NCBI GenBank assembly: GCA_054661495.1
Contig: BAAFSQ010000021.1
Location: 1 to 64,000, forward strand
Source: Zygophlyctis sp. KS116
Lineage: Eukaryota; Chytridiomycota
Direction of reading: 5' to 3'
DNA: 64,000 nt
Shown piece by piece: positions 45,598 to 60,025 of the stretch. Every line of letters starts with the position of its first letter. Position 1 is the first letter of the stretch. A program made the position numbers and the translations under genes. The notes under the pieces are model-generated. The model was not told where the DNA came from and did not search any database. It saw only the letters and a program-made list of their open reading frames with translations.

Positions 45598-47432
45598 ATG
45601 GTAGATGTTACGCTGATTGTGACTTCTGTCATTTTCGCTGCTCTTGTGATTATATCGTCAATTTATTTTGTAGTATATTTTCAACATCCAGAAGACAAGA
45701 ATGTTGCTTGGTTTCCAAAGATTGTTACGGTACAATAGGCGCGTAATCAAGTAGGTCTCTGCGATATCTATTGCATGTTTCAATGTTTTCTTGATCCCTT
45801 TAGATGTAGGGAATCAGGGTAATTCTACTGCAATGTATGGTCAGGGAGGTCTTCCCATGGCTTATATTACAGTAGTCTTTTATTCGATATCAATGATTTA
45901 CATGCTGCTTGTGATTCCATTCACAGTATTCTTTTATGAAGGGGATGATGAGACAGATAGGGGTGCAGATTCTAGGTAATGCTTTTATAACTTATTTTGA
46001 AAGTGGAAGAATAGGAAAACAGATTGCATTTGCTTTAAAATGGACGATTCCGTTATGGATTTTAATCATAATAATCGTTTGCTCATTATACTATTCTGGA
46101 TATGCTAATGCAACAATTCAAACTTCGGTTGCGGCAAATACTCTATACGAAATCGATTATAATGCTCCTGATGAATCTTGGATTGGAAAAGATTTTTTTT
46201 GCAACCTGACACTCATTGCAAAAGAAGCCACGAATTCGACACTTTATTCGCAATTTGTACTTGATTTTACTGGTGGATATGGATGTGACAAGGCCAATTA
46301 TGTACTTATTTAATTTAATGATTTAAAGCCATGTTGCAAGACGATTGTTAATAATATTTTCTCAATTTCCCCTCTAGTTTTTACAATTGGAATAGTGATG
46401 TTTATTGGATGGATTCTCTTTGCGATTTTTGGTGGAATCGGATTGGCTTCGTTACCAATTGATCTAATTCAAGAGTTTCAGCATCGTCCGAAACCGATAA
46501 CACAGGCAGAGTACGTTTTTCCATTTTCATGGTTTATCTAACACAAAAGGTATCAAGAAAAGAAGAATATCATTGGCGTTGAGGCTCAAATTCTGATGGA
46601 GTCTGGCAAAACTCTGAGTGAAGAATTGCAAGAAGTTTCCAGGCTAGGCGTGACTAATAGAAGATATCGTAATGTTAAAACAAAGGAACAAAATTTTAGA
46701 AAGGTATTGATTGAAAGTTTATTTTAGGATGTAATCATTCTTGAATACCATTATCTGAATCTTGAAGAATCATACAAATATCAGGGCGGGAATATACTTT
46801 TACAATACGTAAAACTTGCAGGCGGTATAATTGGGTAATTTTTAAAAGTTTAACTCAAAGACTTATTTTATCCATCTCTTGGATTCTCCACATTTTATTA
46901 TATACAATCGAGAAGGCTATCAAAGATTGGACATATTTAGATACCTTTTTAAACAATATGCTAATTTCCGCATCTGCTGTAGCTCCTTTTTTCGCCACAT
47001 TCTTATATATTGTTTTTGCACTTTATCTATTTTTGTGTGTAATCAAGGGAAATCAGAAGCTTGGTATGAAGGTTTTCTTTGTGGCTATACATCCTTTAAA
47101 GTAATTATATTTTATAATCATTTAGAGTCGGTGATACATTGATGTCTGGACTTGTTTTCAATGCTGGTGTCCTATTAACCACATCTTTACCAATCGCACA
47201 ATTTCTTACAATTTCATTCTCAGAATTTGGAGTTTTAACTCAAAATAACTGTAAGATTTTGTATATTTAGATTATAGCTCTTTTTGGTATTCAGTTGCAA
47301 ACCCTAGCTGGTTTCAATTATGCATATGCATCATTAATATTTTTACTAATTACATGCACGACTCTGACTGTAATATACTACTCTGTTCGGCCATACCGGA
47401 AGCAAAAGGAGAATATGCTAAACTTTAAATAA
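45598..47432 (+). CDS. LMBRD1-like membrane protein (lysosomal cobalamin export)
   Basis: Nine exons with introns of 24-39 nt; 537 aa, about nine spans. FAALVIISSIYFVVYFQHPEDKN, FLIPLDVGNQGN, FFYEGDDE, GGIGLASLPIDLIQEF, then FFVAIHPLKVGDTLMSGLVFNAGVLL match LMBD1 rather than LMBR1/LIMR. In animals it passes cobalamin out of lysosomes with ABCD4. Few fungi use B12, so it is notable. All eight splices are in frame; the fourth (39 nt) is the longest. Confidence 0.88.
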
Positions 47433-47459
47433 TTCCAGTTTTGAATTTAATGATTTGAA

Positions 47460-47465
47460 ACGCGT
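47460..47465 (+). promoter_or_regulatory. MCB-like ACGCGT upstream of MCM5
   Basis: A perfect MluI cell-cycle box lies 28 bp before the MCM5 start codon, followed by a second CG-rich run (TCGGACG). In yeasts, ACGCGT is bound by MBF and drives G1/S transcription of MCM genes. Function here is inference from location. Confidence 0.5.
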
Positions 47466-47492
47466 TCGGACGTTTCTTAATTAAAATACTTT

Positions 47493-50000
<2,508 letters not shown>

Positions 50001-50004
<4 letters not shown>

Positions 50005-50340
50005 CAATTATCTACTGGAGTAGAACCTCTTTCACACAGCTTTTTTTTAAATTATTAAAGATACCTCTTGAGGGAAAGGCACATTACGCTCCCACTTTGT
50101 CCCACCTGGAGCTGTAGGCCTTATATAAGGCTGTGGATGAGCATACAAGGCCAACAAGTATTCGGTGCGTTTTAAAGCAGAAATAATCTCTTGCTGAGAA
50201 GTCAAATTTCGATTATCTTCAAACAATTGTCTTATCATTAATGACTTTGCTCTTGCTTCATCTAGCTGCCAGTACCAGTCATTAACCAGTTTTAGACTTT
50301 TCTTGTAGAGCTTTTGAACATATTTTGTGTGGACAGACAT
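50001..50340 (-). CDS. NDUFB9: Complex I LYR-family subunit NDUFB9 (B22)
   Basis: Two exons with a 25-nt intron; 104 aa. The LYR-type motif is LYKKSLKLVNDW (lysine instead of arginine), followed by IRQLFEDNRNLTS and the conserved HPQPYIRPTAPGGTKWERNVPFP. The second exon encodes only a short tail LCERGSTPVDNC. It is an accessory subunit of the inner-membrane P module. The stop TAA at 50003-50001 overlaps the stop of MCM5. Confidence 0.92.
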
Positions 50341-50443
50341 TAGGGTAGGAGGGTAGGTTCTTGTTGGATTTGGAGAAAATTCGTTTCAATTAACACGGAA
50401 AACGGAATAATATTTGTTTGTTTATTTAAATATTCCGAAAGAG

Positions 50444-52472
50444 ATGAAAGGCTTAAAGGTGACACTATATCTTTTTAAATTTAGATTCCATCGATAAGTA
50501 GAAAATCTTCAATTTCCAATGATAAAGATGAAGCTAAATCCCCTAAACCTCCAGCAGCAGTTCCAGCAGCGCTAGCACAGAAGAAGCCGGCAGTTCCAGG
50601 GACTGTAATTGTTTATTTTTAATTTTAAGAGCTCTCCGTCAGACTTGAAAATAAGGCCAGATAGAGAAAATAAGGAAATTCCAAAGACTACAGCATTGAA
50701 TAGAATTAAAAGTGGTAAAGATGTGGTAATAGGACAACCAAAGTCGCCGAAAAGACAACGCTCTTCAAGATTTCATGTTACAGAACATGTTGAATTAGAA
50801 AAACTTCCAGGGTTTAAAGACGTCATGCCAACAGAAAGACAGGATCTTTTTTTTAAGAAATTGAAACAATGCTGCGTCATATTTGATTTTTCTGATCTAA
50901 CATCGGATCTAAAGGGAAAAGAGATTAAAAGACAGGCATTGACAGAATTGGTTGAATATGTGACTCTTAATAGGGGATGTATAACGGAAAATGTATATCC
51001 GGAAATCATTCAAATGGTATTTTTTTTATACTTAATACTTCAAGTTTTCTATAAACTTGTTTAGAACTCTTCCACCACAAAGTAATCCTATGGGGGATGC
51101 TTTTGATCCAGAAGAAGATGAACCTGTTTTAGAAGTTTCATGGCCTCATTTACAAACTGTTTATGAATTATTTTTGCGTTTTCTAGAATCTCCAGATTTT
51201 AATACCAATATTGCAAAGAAACATATAGATCAAAAATTTGTATTGGAGGTAATTTTGGGTTGGAATGTTTAATTAAAGTTGCTAGAATTATTTGATTCTG
51301 AAGATCCTAGAGAAAGAGACTTTTTAAAGACTACATTACACAGAATTTATGGGAAATTTTTAAACTTACGGGCTTTTATTAGAAGATCAATCAATAATGT
51401 ATTTTTTCATTTTGTCTATGAATCGGAAACACATTATGGTATCGCAGAATTATTGGAAATTCTTGGGAGGTAATTCCAGTTTTATTAATTGAAAGTATTA
51501 TTAATGGTTTTGCATTACCTTTAAAAGAAGAACATAAGGTATTTCTGGTCAAGGTGTTGATTCCGTTGCATAAGGCGAAATCTTTGGCTTTATACCATCC
51601 GCAATTAGCTTACTGTATTGTTCAGTTTTTGGAAAAAGATCCTTCACTAACAATTGATGTTGTAAAGGGATTATTGAGACTCTGGCCAAAAGTAAATTCA
51701 CCAAAAGAAGTCATGTTCTTGAACGAGACTGAGGAAATCTTGGATGTAATGGAGCCTACCGAATTCCCAAAAGTTGTGAACCAACTATTTTCTCAAATTG
51801 CCAGATGTGTAGGAAGCCCACACTTTCAAGTCGCCGAAAGAGCATTGTTCTTGTGGAGCAATGACTACATTGTAAGCCTTATGAGTGATAATGTCAATAC
51901 CGTTTTACCTATTGTATTTCCAGCTCTTTACAAGAATTCAAAATCCCATTGGAACCGGTAATATTTAAAAATTTAATATATAAGAACCATTCATGGACTA
52001 ATATACAATGCTTTAAAGTTATTTATGGACATTAGTCCCAAGTTATTTGATGAATGCACCAATAGATATAAACAATTTAGGCAAATAGAAAAGAAGAAGC
52101 AAAAAGATCATGATGACATTTGGTTAAAAATCGAGGCCTTAGCTGTCCAAAACAATGGAAAAAATCATGTTTCTTCAAATGCAAATCCCGGTACACGAGG
52201 AATCAAAATCAGTTCTACTAATGACAATAGTGCCTCTGATCAGGAAGAAAGTGGATCAGATTATGAAGAAGATGATGTTCTTACAAAGGATATTACCCGC
52301 TCAAAGTTTAATGTAATTTAATTTTTTTTAAATATAGCCCAATAATACTGGAGAAAATGCACGGTTCCGCAGGAAATCAACGCTTCCCGTGGACGAAAAA
52401 GTTTTATCTGAATTGGCAAGACATAAATCATTAGAAGATCTACTCAAGAAAAAGGATGGTGAATTAGCCTAG
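50444..52472 (+). CDS. RTS1: PP2A regulatory subunit B56 (RTS1-like)
   Basis: Eight exons with seven introns of 25-30 nt; 613 aa. Exon 1 is only five codons (MKGLK) and uses a GTGACA donor. The B56 core includes [103 protein letters not shown] and [12 protein letters not shown]56 recruits PP2A to LxxIxE-motif targets. An acidic C-terminal tail carries possible phosphosites ([15 protein letters not shown]). Confidence 0.96.
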
Positions 52473-52569
52473 TATTTAAGAGATTATATTCTTTTTTTAA
52501 AAGGCGTTTTGAGACGTCTCCTAGCCCGTAAGTTGGCCCTAGTTTTAGTCCTAAAAAAGAAAAGATTCA

Positions 52570-53464
52570 ATGCTGCAATGGAAGAGATTTGTATCTACAA
52601 TTCCCAAGGAAACAGACGCTGCATTAAAGGCTTTTAGCGCACGATCTGGAATTGATCTTCCGTCAAATGCCTTATTGAATGCATTAACTCACAGATCTTA
52701 CAAATCACAAGATGACTCCTCTGAAAGATATAAACTGATGGGAAGATCCGCTCTATCTTATTTTGTCACAGAATCAGTAATGTGCCAATACCCGAAATTG
52801 CCAGCAGGTGCATGTTTTTCAATCGTTCAATCATTGATTGGGGGATCTGCTTGCTCATCTGTTGGTAAGCAGCTGGGTGTGACATTGGTAATGAGATGGA
52901 AAAATGTAGAAGAACAGAAAGCCGAACAGTTTTTGAAGAAGAGATTGGCTAAAAAGGAAGAACGAGTGGCGGCTGATTTGGGAGAGGCTGCAGCAGTCGG
53001 ATCAGTGGTTGAATCTCTCATTGGCGCATTGCATCAAGAAGCAGGAGCCAAGAGTGCAAGAAATTTCATTAAAGCACATTTTTTATCTAGAGCAATAGAT
53101 ATGGACGCTCATGTTGATCTCTATTTGAAATTGCAAGAGCCAAGACTATTATTATGGCGTATATGTAAAACAAAAGGTTTAGCTCCTCCCGTTGCAAGAC
53201 TCATGAAAGAAAGTGGAAGGCTATCAGTATCTCCGATATTCATTGTGGGAATGTATTCTGGGGTTACAAAGGTTGGAGAAGGATATGGTAGTTCAAAGAA
53301 AATGGCAGAAAAAAAGGTATTTGAAAATATATTTTATACATAAGGCGATCAAAGATGCTCTTTTAAAACATTACTCTGAACATATAAAAGATATAAAGGT
53401 ACCTTCTGAGGATGGATTAGAGGAAGAATCAATATCTTTTTTTGAAGCAGAAGACAAGAAATAA
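52570..53464 (+). CDS. Mitochondrial ribosomal protein mL44 (RNase III-like)
   Basis: Two exons with a 28-nt intron; 288 aa. A short presequence is followed by an RNase III fold: LLNALTHRSYK, SERYKLMGRSALSYFVTE, AAVGSVVESLIGALHQEAG. A C-terminal dsRNA-binding region reads FIVGMYSGVTKVGEGYGSSKKMAEKKAIKDALL, joined at the splice. The catalytic signature ERLEFLGDA of active RNase III is changed to ERYKLMGRS, so nuclease activity is unlikely, as expected for mL44 (yeast MRPL3). Confidence 0.88.
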
Positions 53465-53484
53465 TAGAATTTGGGATTAAAATA

Positions 53485-55561
53485 TCAAGTATGAGGAAAT
53501 AATCCATTTGAAATTCGAAAATACCTTCCATCATTTAATTTGAGAGCGCTTTCAGGATCATCTAAAGCAGTTAAATTAAGTTCACAAGCAGAAACCAAGT
53601 TTTTAAACTAAAATGTAAAAAAGTCTAGGCATACCTCTTGGGATTTGATATTCTTGGTTAATTTTGTTGCGCAAGCTAATGACTCTTGAAAGAGAGAGTT
53701 GGAAGCATCTTTGGTATTATCATTCTATATGTTTAGTTTTATTTACGAAATACCTTGAGTAAATTTTCCCAAAAATCAGAAAACAAATCAAAATCTTGAT
53801 AAGCAAGGTTGTTCAAATCTTCAAAGATCTTAAATCTATACCGATATTGATGCGTGTAAGAAAAAATCCTGTTATTTGGGAATCTTATATAATCTTTTTG
53901 ATATAGAAATGCAATGAAATATGCCAGGCCATGAAAGAATAGTTCTGAAGCTTTACATTTCAATATTTCTAAATTAAAATCGATGCCAGTTGAAGATATT
54001 GATAAGCTCTCAATAGATAGCCCATCAACTTGTTTCTTCTTTAAAGACTGTAATTTTGCTAAAAACTCTTGTCTTCTTTTGAAAATGTAAATGAGATTGA
54101 AACAAACCGCACATAATTCTATATCACTATAAATATACAATTGAAATCCAATCATAAGATAGTATATAAGTAGCCGAAGCTTAAAGTCAAACATTACCGA
54201 GCCAACCATATTAATTTCGGGATTTCCATACTCTGACAGTAATAAGACATTATCTAGAGGAGAACACTAAACATAAGACATGAAATAACTTACCAGTTTT
54301 TCTTCTAAATCCCATTCTTTTATAACATTATAAAATTTACGATGCCTTCGACAAGGATTGTAAAACATTACTTGTATACATTTTATCCAAACCTCTTGAA
54401 TCTGAAAAAATCTATTTTTTGATTCATTTTGAGACAAGACAAGATTCAAAAGACTAGAATTGCCATGAAAAGACCAAATAAAATGTCCAAAAAGGTCAAT
54501 TTCAGTAAATTCCCCTAATATTCTCTTATTTGAGTGAAATATAGAATTCTAAAATTAATTTTTAATCTAAATACAATCAACACAGACCTTCCTAAAGTAG
54601 TAGAATTTGGAAAACAATCCACAAAATCATAAACCAATTCCTAATATACGTAAATATTATAAAAACGTACCCATAGCTCTATACTCTTGAAATTGATCAT
54701 AACTCTTTCTAGTATCCATTTCCATTCCTTAAAAACGCTTCTTAATTCATTTACACACTGATCAAATGACATAAATTCCAATGGTTTTGTCTGTACTTGT
54801 ACATATAAATGTCTATTTAACTCTACATCAAAAAAAGATTCTTTTTCATCTTGATTTTCCAAGATTACTTTCAATTTTTCCAAATCCTGTCCTAGTATTT
54901 CTAGCAAGGAAATTGAAGATTTGTATTCATTACACTTTAGTAAACCCATTATTTCATATAATTTCTAAATATTTAAAATCTAAAAATTCTAAAATACATT
55001 AAAGAAACCGATTATAATTCTTAAGTTTGCAGCGTCTTTTGGCCATTTACTAGTTAAATTCAAAAATTCAGAGTCTATAATTTGCTCTATATCATCCATA
55101 CTTAACCAATCATAGTATTCAAACCCAGTATCTATAGACTCTAAAAAATAATCTTCGTATAAAAGAAAATTTCTGTTTATAGTTTGCAACAATGAACCGC
55201 CATTTACAATTCTAGCACCTAGTATTAAGAATGCATGTCCCTGTAACGGTTTAACCAATTTACAAGCGAATAAAGTTGTAGATAATGAAGTTGCCTTTAT
55301 CAAATGTTGAAAAATCCCAACAAGAATTTCACTGATAAATTTATAAAATTTAGAAATGGATGGGAAATTGTAATTGATGACAAGATTTTGATCATTGTCG
55401 GTGCAATTCATGAAATTGTCCATATTCTCCTTATCTATTTGTATAGCAGAGACTGAATCATAGAGATTAAATTTTGAGCTCGAGACAAATGGATTCATGA
55501 TTGGATCTAATTCCTTGGAAATGCAATCTTTCAGCTCCATTGTTATATCTAGTTGTCGCAT
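53485..55561 (-). CDS. NAA35: NAA35/MAK10, NatC acetyltransferase auxiliary subunit
   Basis: Seven exons with six introns of 26-33 nt; 634 aa. The conserved N-terminus DITMELKDCISKELDPIM to FNLYDSVSAIQIDKENMD corresponds to DVT..L..A...L..GELV..F.LFEAMSAIEI.DPKMD of MAK10. LVKPLQGHAFLILGARI and the C-terminal ELFFHGLAYFIAFLYQKDYIRFPNNRIFSYTHQYRYRFKIF also fit. It is a diverged copy: the usual EAMSA is DSVSA and DPKMD is DKENMD. The first ATG is at 55561; a TTG-extended frame is open upstream. Confidence 0.82.
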
Positions 55562-55617
55562 AACTTTTTCAGGAAATTCTGTAGGGCTCCCGTCAGACAA
55601 TAAACTAGTCAATACTC

Positions 55618-56463
55618 TTAATTTTTATTGGCCTTGACTCGCATTGACTTGTTGTAAATGATTTTTGCAATATCTAAATAGCCCTTGTTTTTAGCCATAT
55701 TGTATGCATTATTTCTATTAGAAAATGGATCAACTTTAGGATGATCTATAAGATATTGAACAATCTAATTTTAATATATAATAATTACTCCAGTTTTTCC
55801 TTGTGTACTAGCTACTCTAAACGCATTATTAGAATCTACTCCAGGATTTACTCTAGGATCTTTAATTAGTAATTCAACAATATCAAAATGTAAATTAACC
55901 ACAGAGTATCGAAGAGCATGATCATTATCTGCTGATGGATTTACTCTAGGATCTTTTAATAATTGTTGTACTAATTCAAATCTTCCATGTTCTGCACAAG
56001 ATTTAATTGCAATATTCTTTCCTGCGGATGGATCTATTCTAGAATCTTGAAGGAGTCTAGATAAGATGAAAAAGTTTCTAAATTTAGCAGCAATTACAAA
56101 TGCATAACAATCATCCACAGATGGATCAATTCTAGAGTCATTTAGTAACAATTCCAAGAGATTAAGATCTCCGAGCCTGCAAACTTGATTTAGTAAAGAA
56201 TTCTTATTAAAGCAAGGATTGACTCTAGAGTCTGATAGTAAATATTCAATCGCTTGAAAGGATTTATGTTTAAGAGCAACTCTGATTGCTAAATCATTTT
56301 GTTGAGATGGATCAATGAGATTTGAGTCTAGTACTTTCTTTACAAAGTAGAAATTCTTCTTTTTTATAGCATCGATAAATGAAGAAAAATAGTCTGATTT
56401 TGAATTCGGAAGTCTGATCCCTAATATATTGGTTTGATTGAGAGCTGCAAGAGATCTTTTCAT
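55618..56463 (-). CDS. Ankyrin-repeat protein with DPRVNPSA-type repeats
   Basis: Two exons with a 24-nt intron; 273 aa. About six repeats of 33-35 residues share LLxDSRIDPSxD or LLKDPRVNPSAD, then a variable helix. This repeat style is expanded in chytrid-like and some other fungi. There is no signal peptide and no other domain. It lies divergently from the secreted ankyrin protein (151 bp). Confidence 0.85.
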
Positions 56464-56504
56464 GTTTTCAGTTTAGGCCAGAATTTCCAGGATTTTGGAA
56501 CCAA

Positions 56505-56553
56505 GTGCTTGTAGGTGCTTGTAGTGATATCAGAGGATTTTAGGGTGCTTGTA
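56505..56553. repeat. GTGCTTGTA repeats between the ankyrin genes
   Basis: GTGCTTGTA occurs at 56505, 56514 and 56545 in the 151-bp divergent gap of the two ankyrin genes. A spurious open frame crosses it. No function is visible. Confidence 0.7.
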
Positions 56554-56614
56554 CGTGTGAAAATTTCCCCACAAATTTTGTCAAAATTTTTTTTTGTTTT
56601 TATCAATTTTAAAA

Positions 56615-58624
56615 ATGATTGTCGCAATCTTGTGCATTTTTCTGCAATTAGTATCGCCTTATCCATCAAAGAATCTTAATACTATGGCAAAGGATGGGGT
56701 TATAGAGAAATTGGCAAAAAGACCTAGGTTGGATTTACCAGTGATTTCAGCTGATAATGTTGGAAAAATTATGGCTTTTGCTGGGTTTTCATTTAAAAAA
56801 GCTTTTAAAGTTATTAGTGGGAAAGAGTTTGCGCCCGGTGAATCAATGATGCCTAGAAATTCTCATTTTTTTTCGGTTTTAAGATATCATGATGCAAAAA
56901 AGGATGATAATTTTGCATTAAGGAATTGGTTTGATCTTGAGCCTTCAAAAGAGAAATTGGAGCAATTAAAATTTCTATTAGATAATCCTACAGTACACTT
57001 TTTTATTGAAAAAATGTATGTATTGGAACAAGCTTCTCAATTGGGAGATTTGCAAATCATTCAGAAACTATTAGAAAAGGGACTTGTGCCGAATTCAAAA
57101 GCAGTGATTCAAGCTTCAAAATATGGGCATGATCATATTGTAAAGTTCTTTTGGAAGTATCCAGATTTGATAAAAGATAGACTATTAGAATTTGCAATGG
57201 AAAATGGAGATTTGAAGCTGGTAAAGGATATTATAGAAGATCAAAATTTACGAGGGGATCTTGATGATGTTGATTTGTTGGCGAATGCTTGTGAACAAGG
57301 AAGTTTGGAAATCGTAAAGTTTTTATACGAAGAAAAGGGATTCAGATTCAGACAATATTTTGTGGATGAATTTCTGATTGGAAGTACAATAGGAGGTGGA
57401 AATGTAGAGGTCTTAAAATATTTTTTGGATACTATCAATATATTGGATGTTTCTGACGCGGATATTAGATGGGAAATTCTTGATGAGGCTGCAGGTAGTG
57501 GAAATTCAAATATTTTAAGATTTTTATTTCAAGATGAAAGATTTAGTCTTGAAGCTAGTAGAACTACGGATTTGATCATGGAAGCAATTAATTGGACAAA
57601 TTTAGACATTTTAAAATTCTTGACGATTGAAAGAAATATTACTCTTCCAGAGAGTTTTGATCCTGTCTTGATTGCAAGAACTTTTGATACTGCTTGCTTT
57701 GTTGGAGAATTGGAATTTGTGGAATATTTTGCCAATGAGTACCCGTATCTACGGGCTCGAAAAAATTCTGCATGGCTTGCTCTAAAGTATGCAGTCCGCT
57801 CTGGTAATAGTCCAATGATGGAATATCTTTTTAGCAATTTTGATTTACAGGATAAAACTCTTGATTTTGAAGAGATTATTAGAATATCTAAAAAAAATGG
57901 TCATGGATTGAAATCTTTACAGGAATATTTTAAATCAATTAATTTTCTATTTAATAAACTAGGAATTAATGGAAATACAGAGTTAATGAATCTTGCTATT
58001 TCAAACAAAAACACAAACCTGGCACGATATCTATTGCATGAATGGAAAGTAGTACCAAATCAAGAATCTATTGATCTCTCAATTTCTTCTACTAATTTGA
58101 ATAATCGAGACTTTAGTCTGGTCAATTATCTGGTTGAAACGTATAATCTTTTACCAAATCCTCAAACACTTAATTGGTTAGTTTTTATTAATTCCTTGTC
58201 TCAATATGATTATTTATTAAGGAAAGGAATGAAGCCACAAATAAGAGATTTAAATACTGCTATTTTTCTTCGACAAGATGCATTTATCAATTACTTTTTG
58301 GAGAATGGAGTGGTTCCAATCAAAACCAGTCTTGATATTGCCAGTTTTGAAGGAAATTTGAAGCTTGTAAAGTTATTTTGTGAAGACTTTGGCATCATGC
58401 CTGATGAAATCACTTTTGAAGCAGCAGCTGTGGAGTTTGGTAATGAATTAAGCATAAGTCCCGAGCATCCAGAAGTAATACGTTATTTACAGTCATTGGC
58501 TGATTTACCTGCAGATCAAGAAAGTTTGGAAGGGAGATTATACTCATTACTAAAGTCTAATTTCTATCAACAATTGCATGTGAATGCTGCGACTCTAGTA
58601 AAAGTTCAGTATGGATCAACATAG
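56615..58624 (+). CDS. Secreted ankyrin-like repeat protein, 669 aa, intronless
   Basis: Single exon. MIVAILCIFLQLVSPYPS is a clear signal peptide; no later membrane segment is seen. From about residue 110 to the end there are some 14 degenerate 30-35-residue helical repeats with ankyrin spacing, such as ASQLGDLQIIQKLLEKGLVPN, ACEQGSLEIVKFLYEEKGF and ASFEGNLKLVKLFCEDFGI. The first 100 residues are unrecognised. It is the longest open frame of the window and has no intron, unlike most genes of this size here. A role outside the cell or in the endomembrane lumen is inference. Confidence 0.85.
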   Translation: MIVAILCIFLQLVSPYPSKNLNTMAKDGVIEKLAKRPRLDLPVISADNVGKIMAFAGFSFKKAFKVISGKEFAPGESMMPRNSHFFSVLRYHDAKKDDNFALRNWFDLEPSKEKLEQLKFLLDNPTVHFFIEKMYVLEQASQLGDLQIIQKLLEKGLVPNSKAVIQASKYGHDHIVKFFWKYPDLIKDRLLEFAMENGDLKLVKDIIEDQNLRGDLDDVDLLANACEQGSLEIVKFLYEEKGFRFRQYFVDEFLIGSTIGGGNVEVLKYFLDTINILDVSDADIRWEILDEAAGSGNSNILRFLFQDERFSLEASRTTDLIMEAINWTNLDILKFLTIERNITLPESFDPVLIARTFDTACFVGELEFVEYFANEYPYLRARKNSAWLALKYAVRSGNSPMMEYLFSNFDLQDKTLDFEEIIRISKKNGHGLKSLQEYFKSINFLFNKLGINGNTELMNLAISNKNTNLARYLLHEWKVVPNQESIDLSISSTNLNNRDFSLVNYLVETYNLLPNPQTLNWLVFINSLSQYDYLLRKGMKPQIRDLNTAIFLRQDAFINYFLENGVVPIKTSLDIASFEGNLKLVKLFCEDFGIMPDEITFEAAAVEFGNELSISPEHPEVIRYLQSLADLPADQESLEGRLYSLLKSNFYQQLHVNAATLVKVQYGST

Positions 58625-58650
58625 TTTTAAACCTAATAAAACCCTAAGAA

Positions 58651-59942
58651 ATGAATTTATTTCAATTCCTTCCAATTGCTCTTATTCAAGTGTTTTCCAT
58701 GACTTTAAGCCCTATATCCTCTAATAGTCTTGTCACCAATGCAATTGTGGGAATTTTTTGGAGTTTGTCCCTAGAAAATGGAGAAATTACTACTTTTAAT
58801 AGAAATTTCAGATCAAAACTTAAACTTGTTTTATTCAAAAATATTAGCAAAACATGGTTCATTTTTGCTAAAAATTTCTATAAATTCTCAATTCTGGCTA
58901 TAATAGGAATTTTTTTGCAAAGGCAAGTGTTTTTGTGGATCAAAACAATCTTTGCAAGTTTAATCACTATTTATGTCATGCAAATAATTAATTCAGATTT
59001 TTCAGAATTGAAATTTAATAGTCCAAAGGAGGATTTAAGAAAATTTTCATGTCAAAAGATGGATGCCAAGGTTTTGTATACGCTAAATAATTTGCCAAAG
59101 AGTCATATTAGAGAGTTATTTGTGGAAAAGGATCCTGATCCGACTCTATGGACAGTATTTTCAGAGATTTATGTCAATAGAATCAAGGATTTTATTCAAG
59201 GGACTAGTGGTCAGACTGTAAAAGTAATTGATAAAAAAGAATCTGGTTTTGCTCCTGGAAGAGCAGTATCTGGAGAAACTATGAGATCAAGGACAAATAA
59301 TACTCTAAAGAGTAAATGGACAAAATTCTGGGAATTAATTTATGAAGAGGATAAAAAAACAGAAAATTTAGATCAAGGACAACAAGATTCAAGTTTTTCA
59401 TTACCAGATTTATTAAAGTCACGGAAAACTCAAGAATTGAAAGACTTGGAAAAGAAGGCTAAAATCAAGAAACTCTCATATTTTTCTTTTGAATCTATTT
59501 TCAATTCATGGATTACTAGTCCTAAAAAAGAATTTGATGCTGTTTTATGGATTTCAAAAGACTTTGAGTCTCATGTATGGACTTTCTCAAGTATTTTTTT
59601 TCAAGTTTAATAGTAGCATTGTGTAATTGGGTTGTTGCAGCTACAAAGTTAGATAAATATGGTATTGTGGTGAGTCAATTACCCACTTTGTTGACAGTTA
59701 TGATGGATGCCCTTGAAGTTTTGGAAAAAATAGATACAGAACAAACTCAAGCAAAGAAAATAAAGTCTACTCACATTTCTAGTCTTATTGATGGTAAATA
59801 TTTTGTATTTTAATTTGGAAAAGTGATCAAAACCGGTGTTTACAATATTAGAATTGCATTAGGAGACGAAGCTCCTAGAATAGTCCGTGAATTATCAGGT
59901 TCTGCTTCACGATTTGAAAAGTTTGTACTCTATTCAGAATAA
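58651..59942 (+). CDS. NDC1-like nuclear pore membrane protein
   Basis: Three exons; introns 59591-59613 (23 nt) and 59794-59823 (30 nt); 412 aa. The assignment rests on the C-terminal domain: SIALCNWVVAATKLDKYGIVVSQLPTLLTVMMDALEVLEKI, formed across intron 1, matches the NDC1 block with H/N-W..AxxEDxYGIVQ..LP.IL..L. The N-terminus has hydrophobic stretches (about residues 5-45 and 78-110) but fewer spans than the six of yeast or human NDC1. It may be reduced, or 5' exons may be lost; the preceding gene ends 26 bp upstream. Confidence 0.6.
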
Positions 59943-60025
59943 ATTTAAAAGTTTATTTCATTTTGTAGTGATTCGTATTCTTTATAAACTGGTTTTACAT
60001 CTAGTTCTGGTTCTAAAAAACTATT

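Noticed and set aside
46879-47142. An independent 87-aa open frame
   Set aside because: It is another frame over LMBRD1 exons and ends in one of its introns.
56460-56669. Minus-strand 69-codon frame between the ankyrin genes
   Set aside because: It runs across GTGCTTGTA repeats and the divergent gap and has no family similarity.
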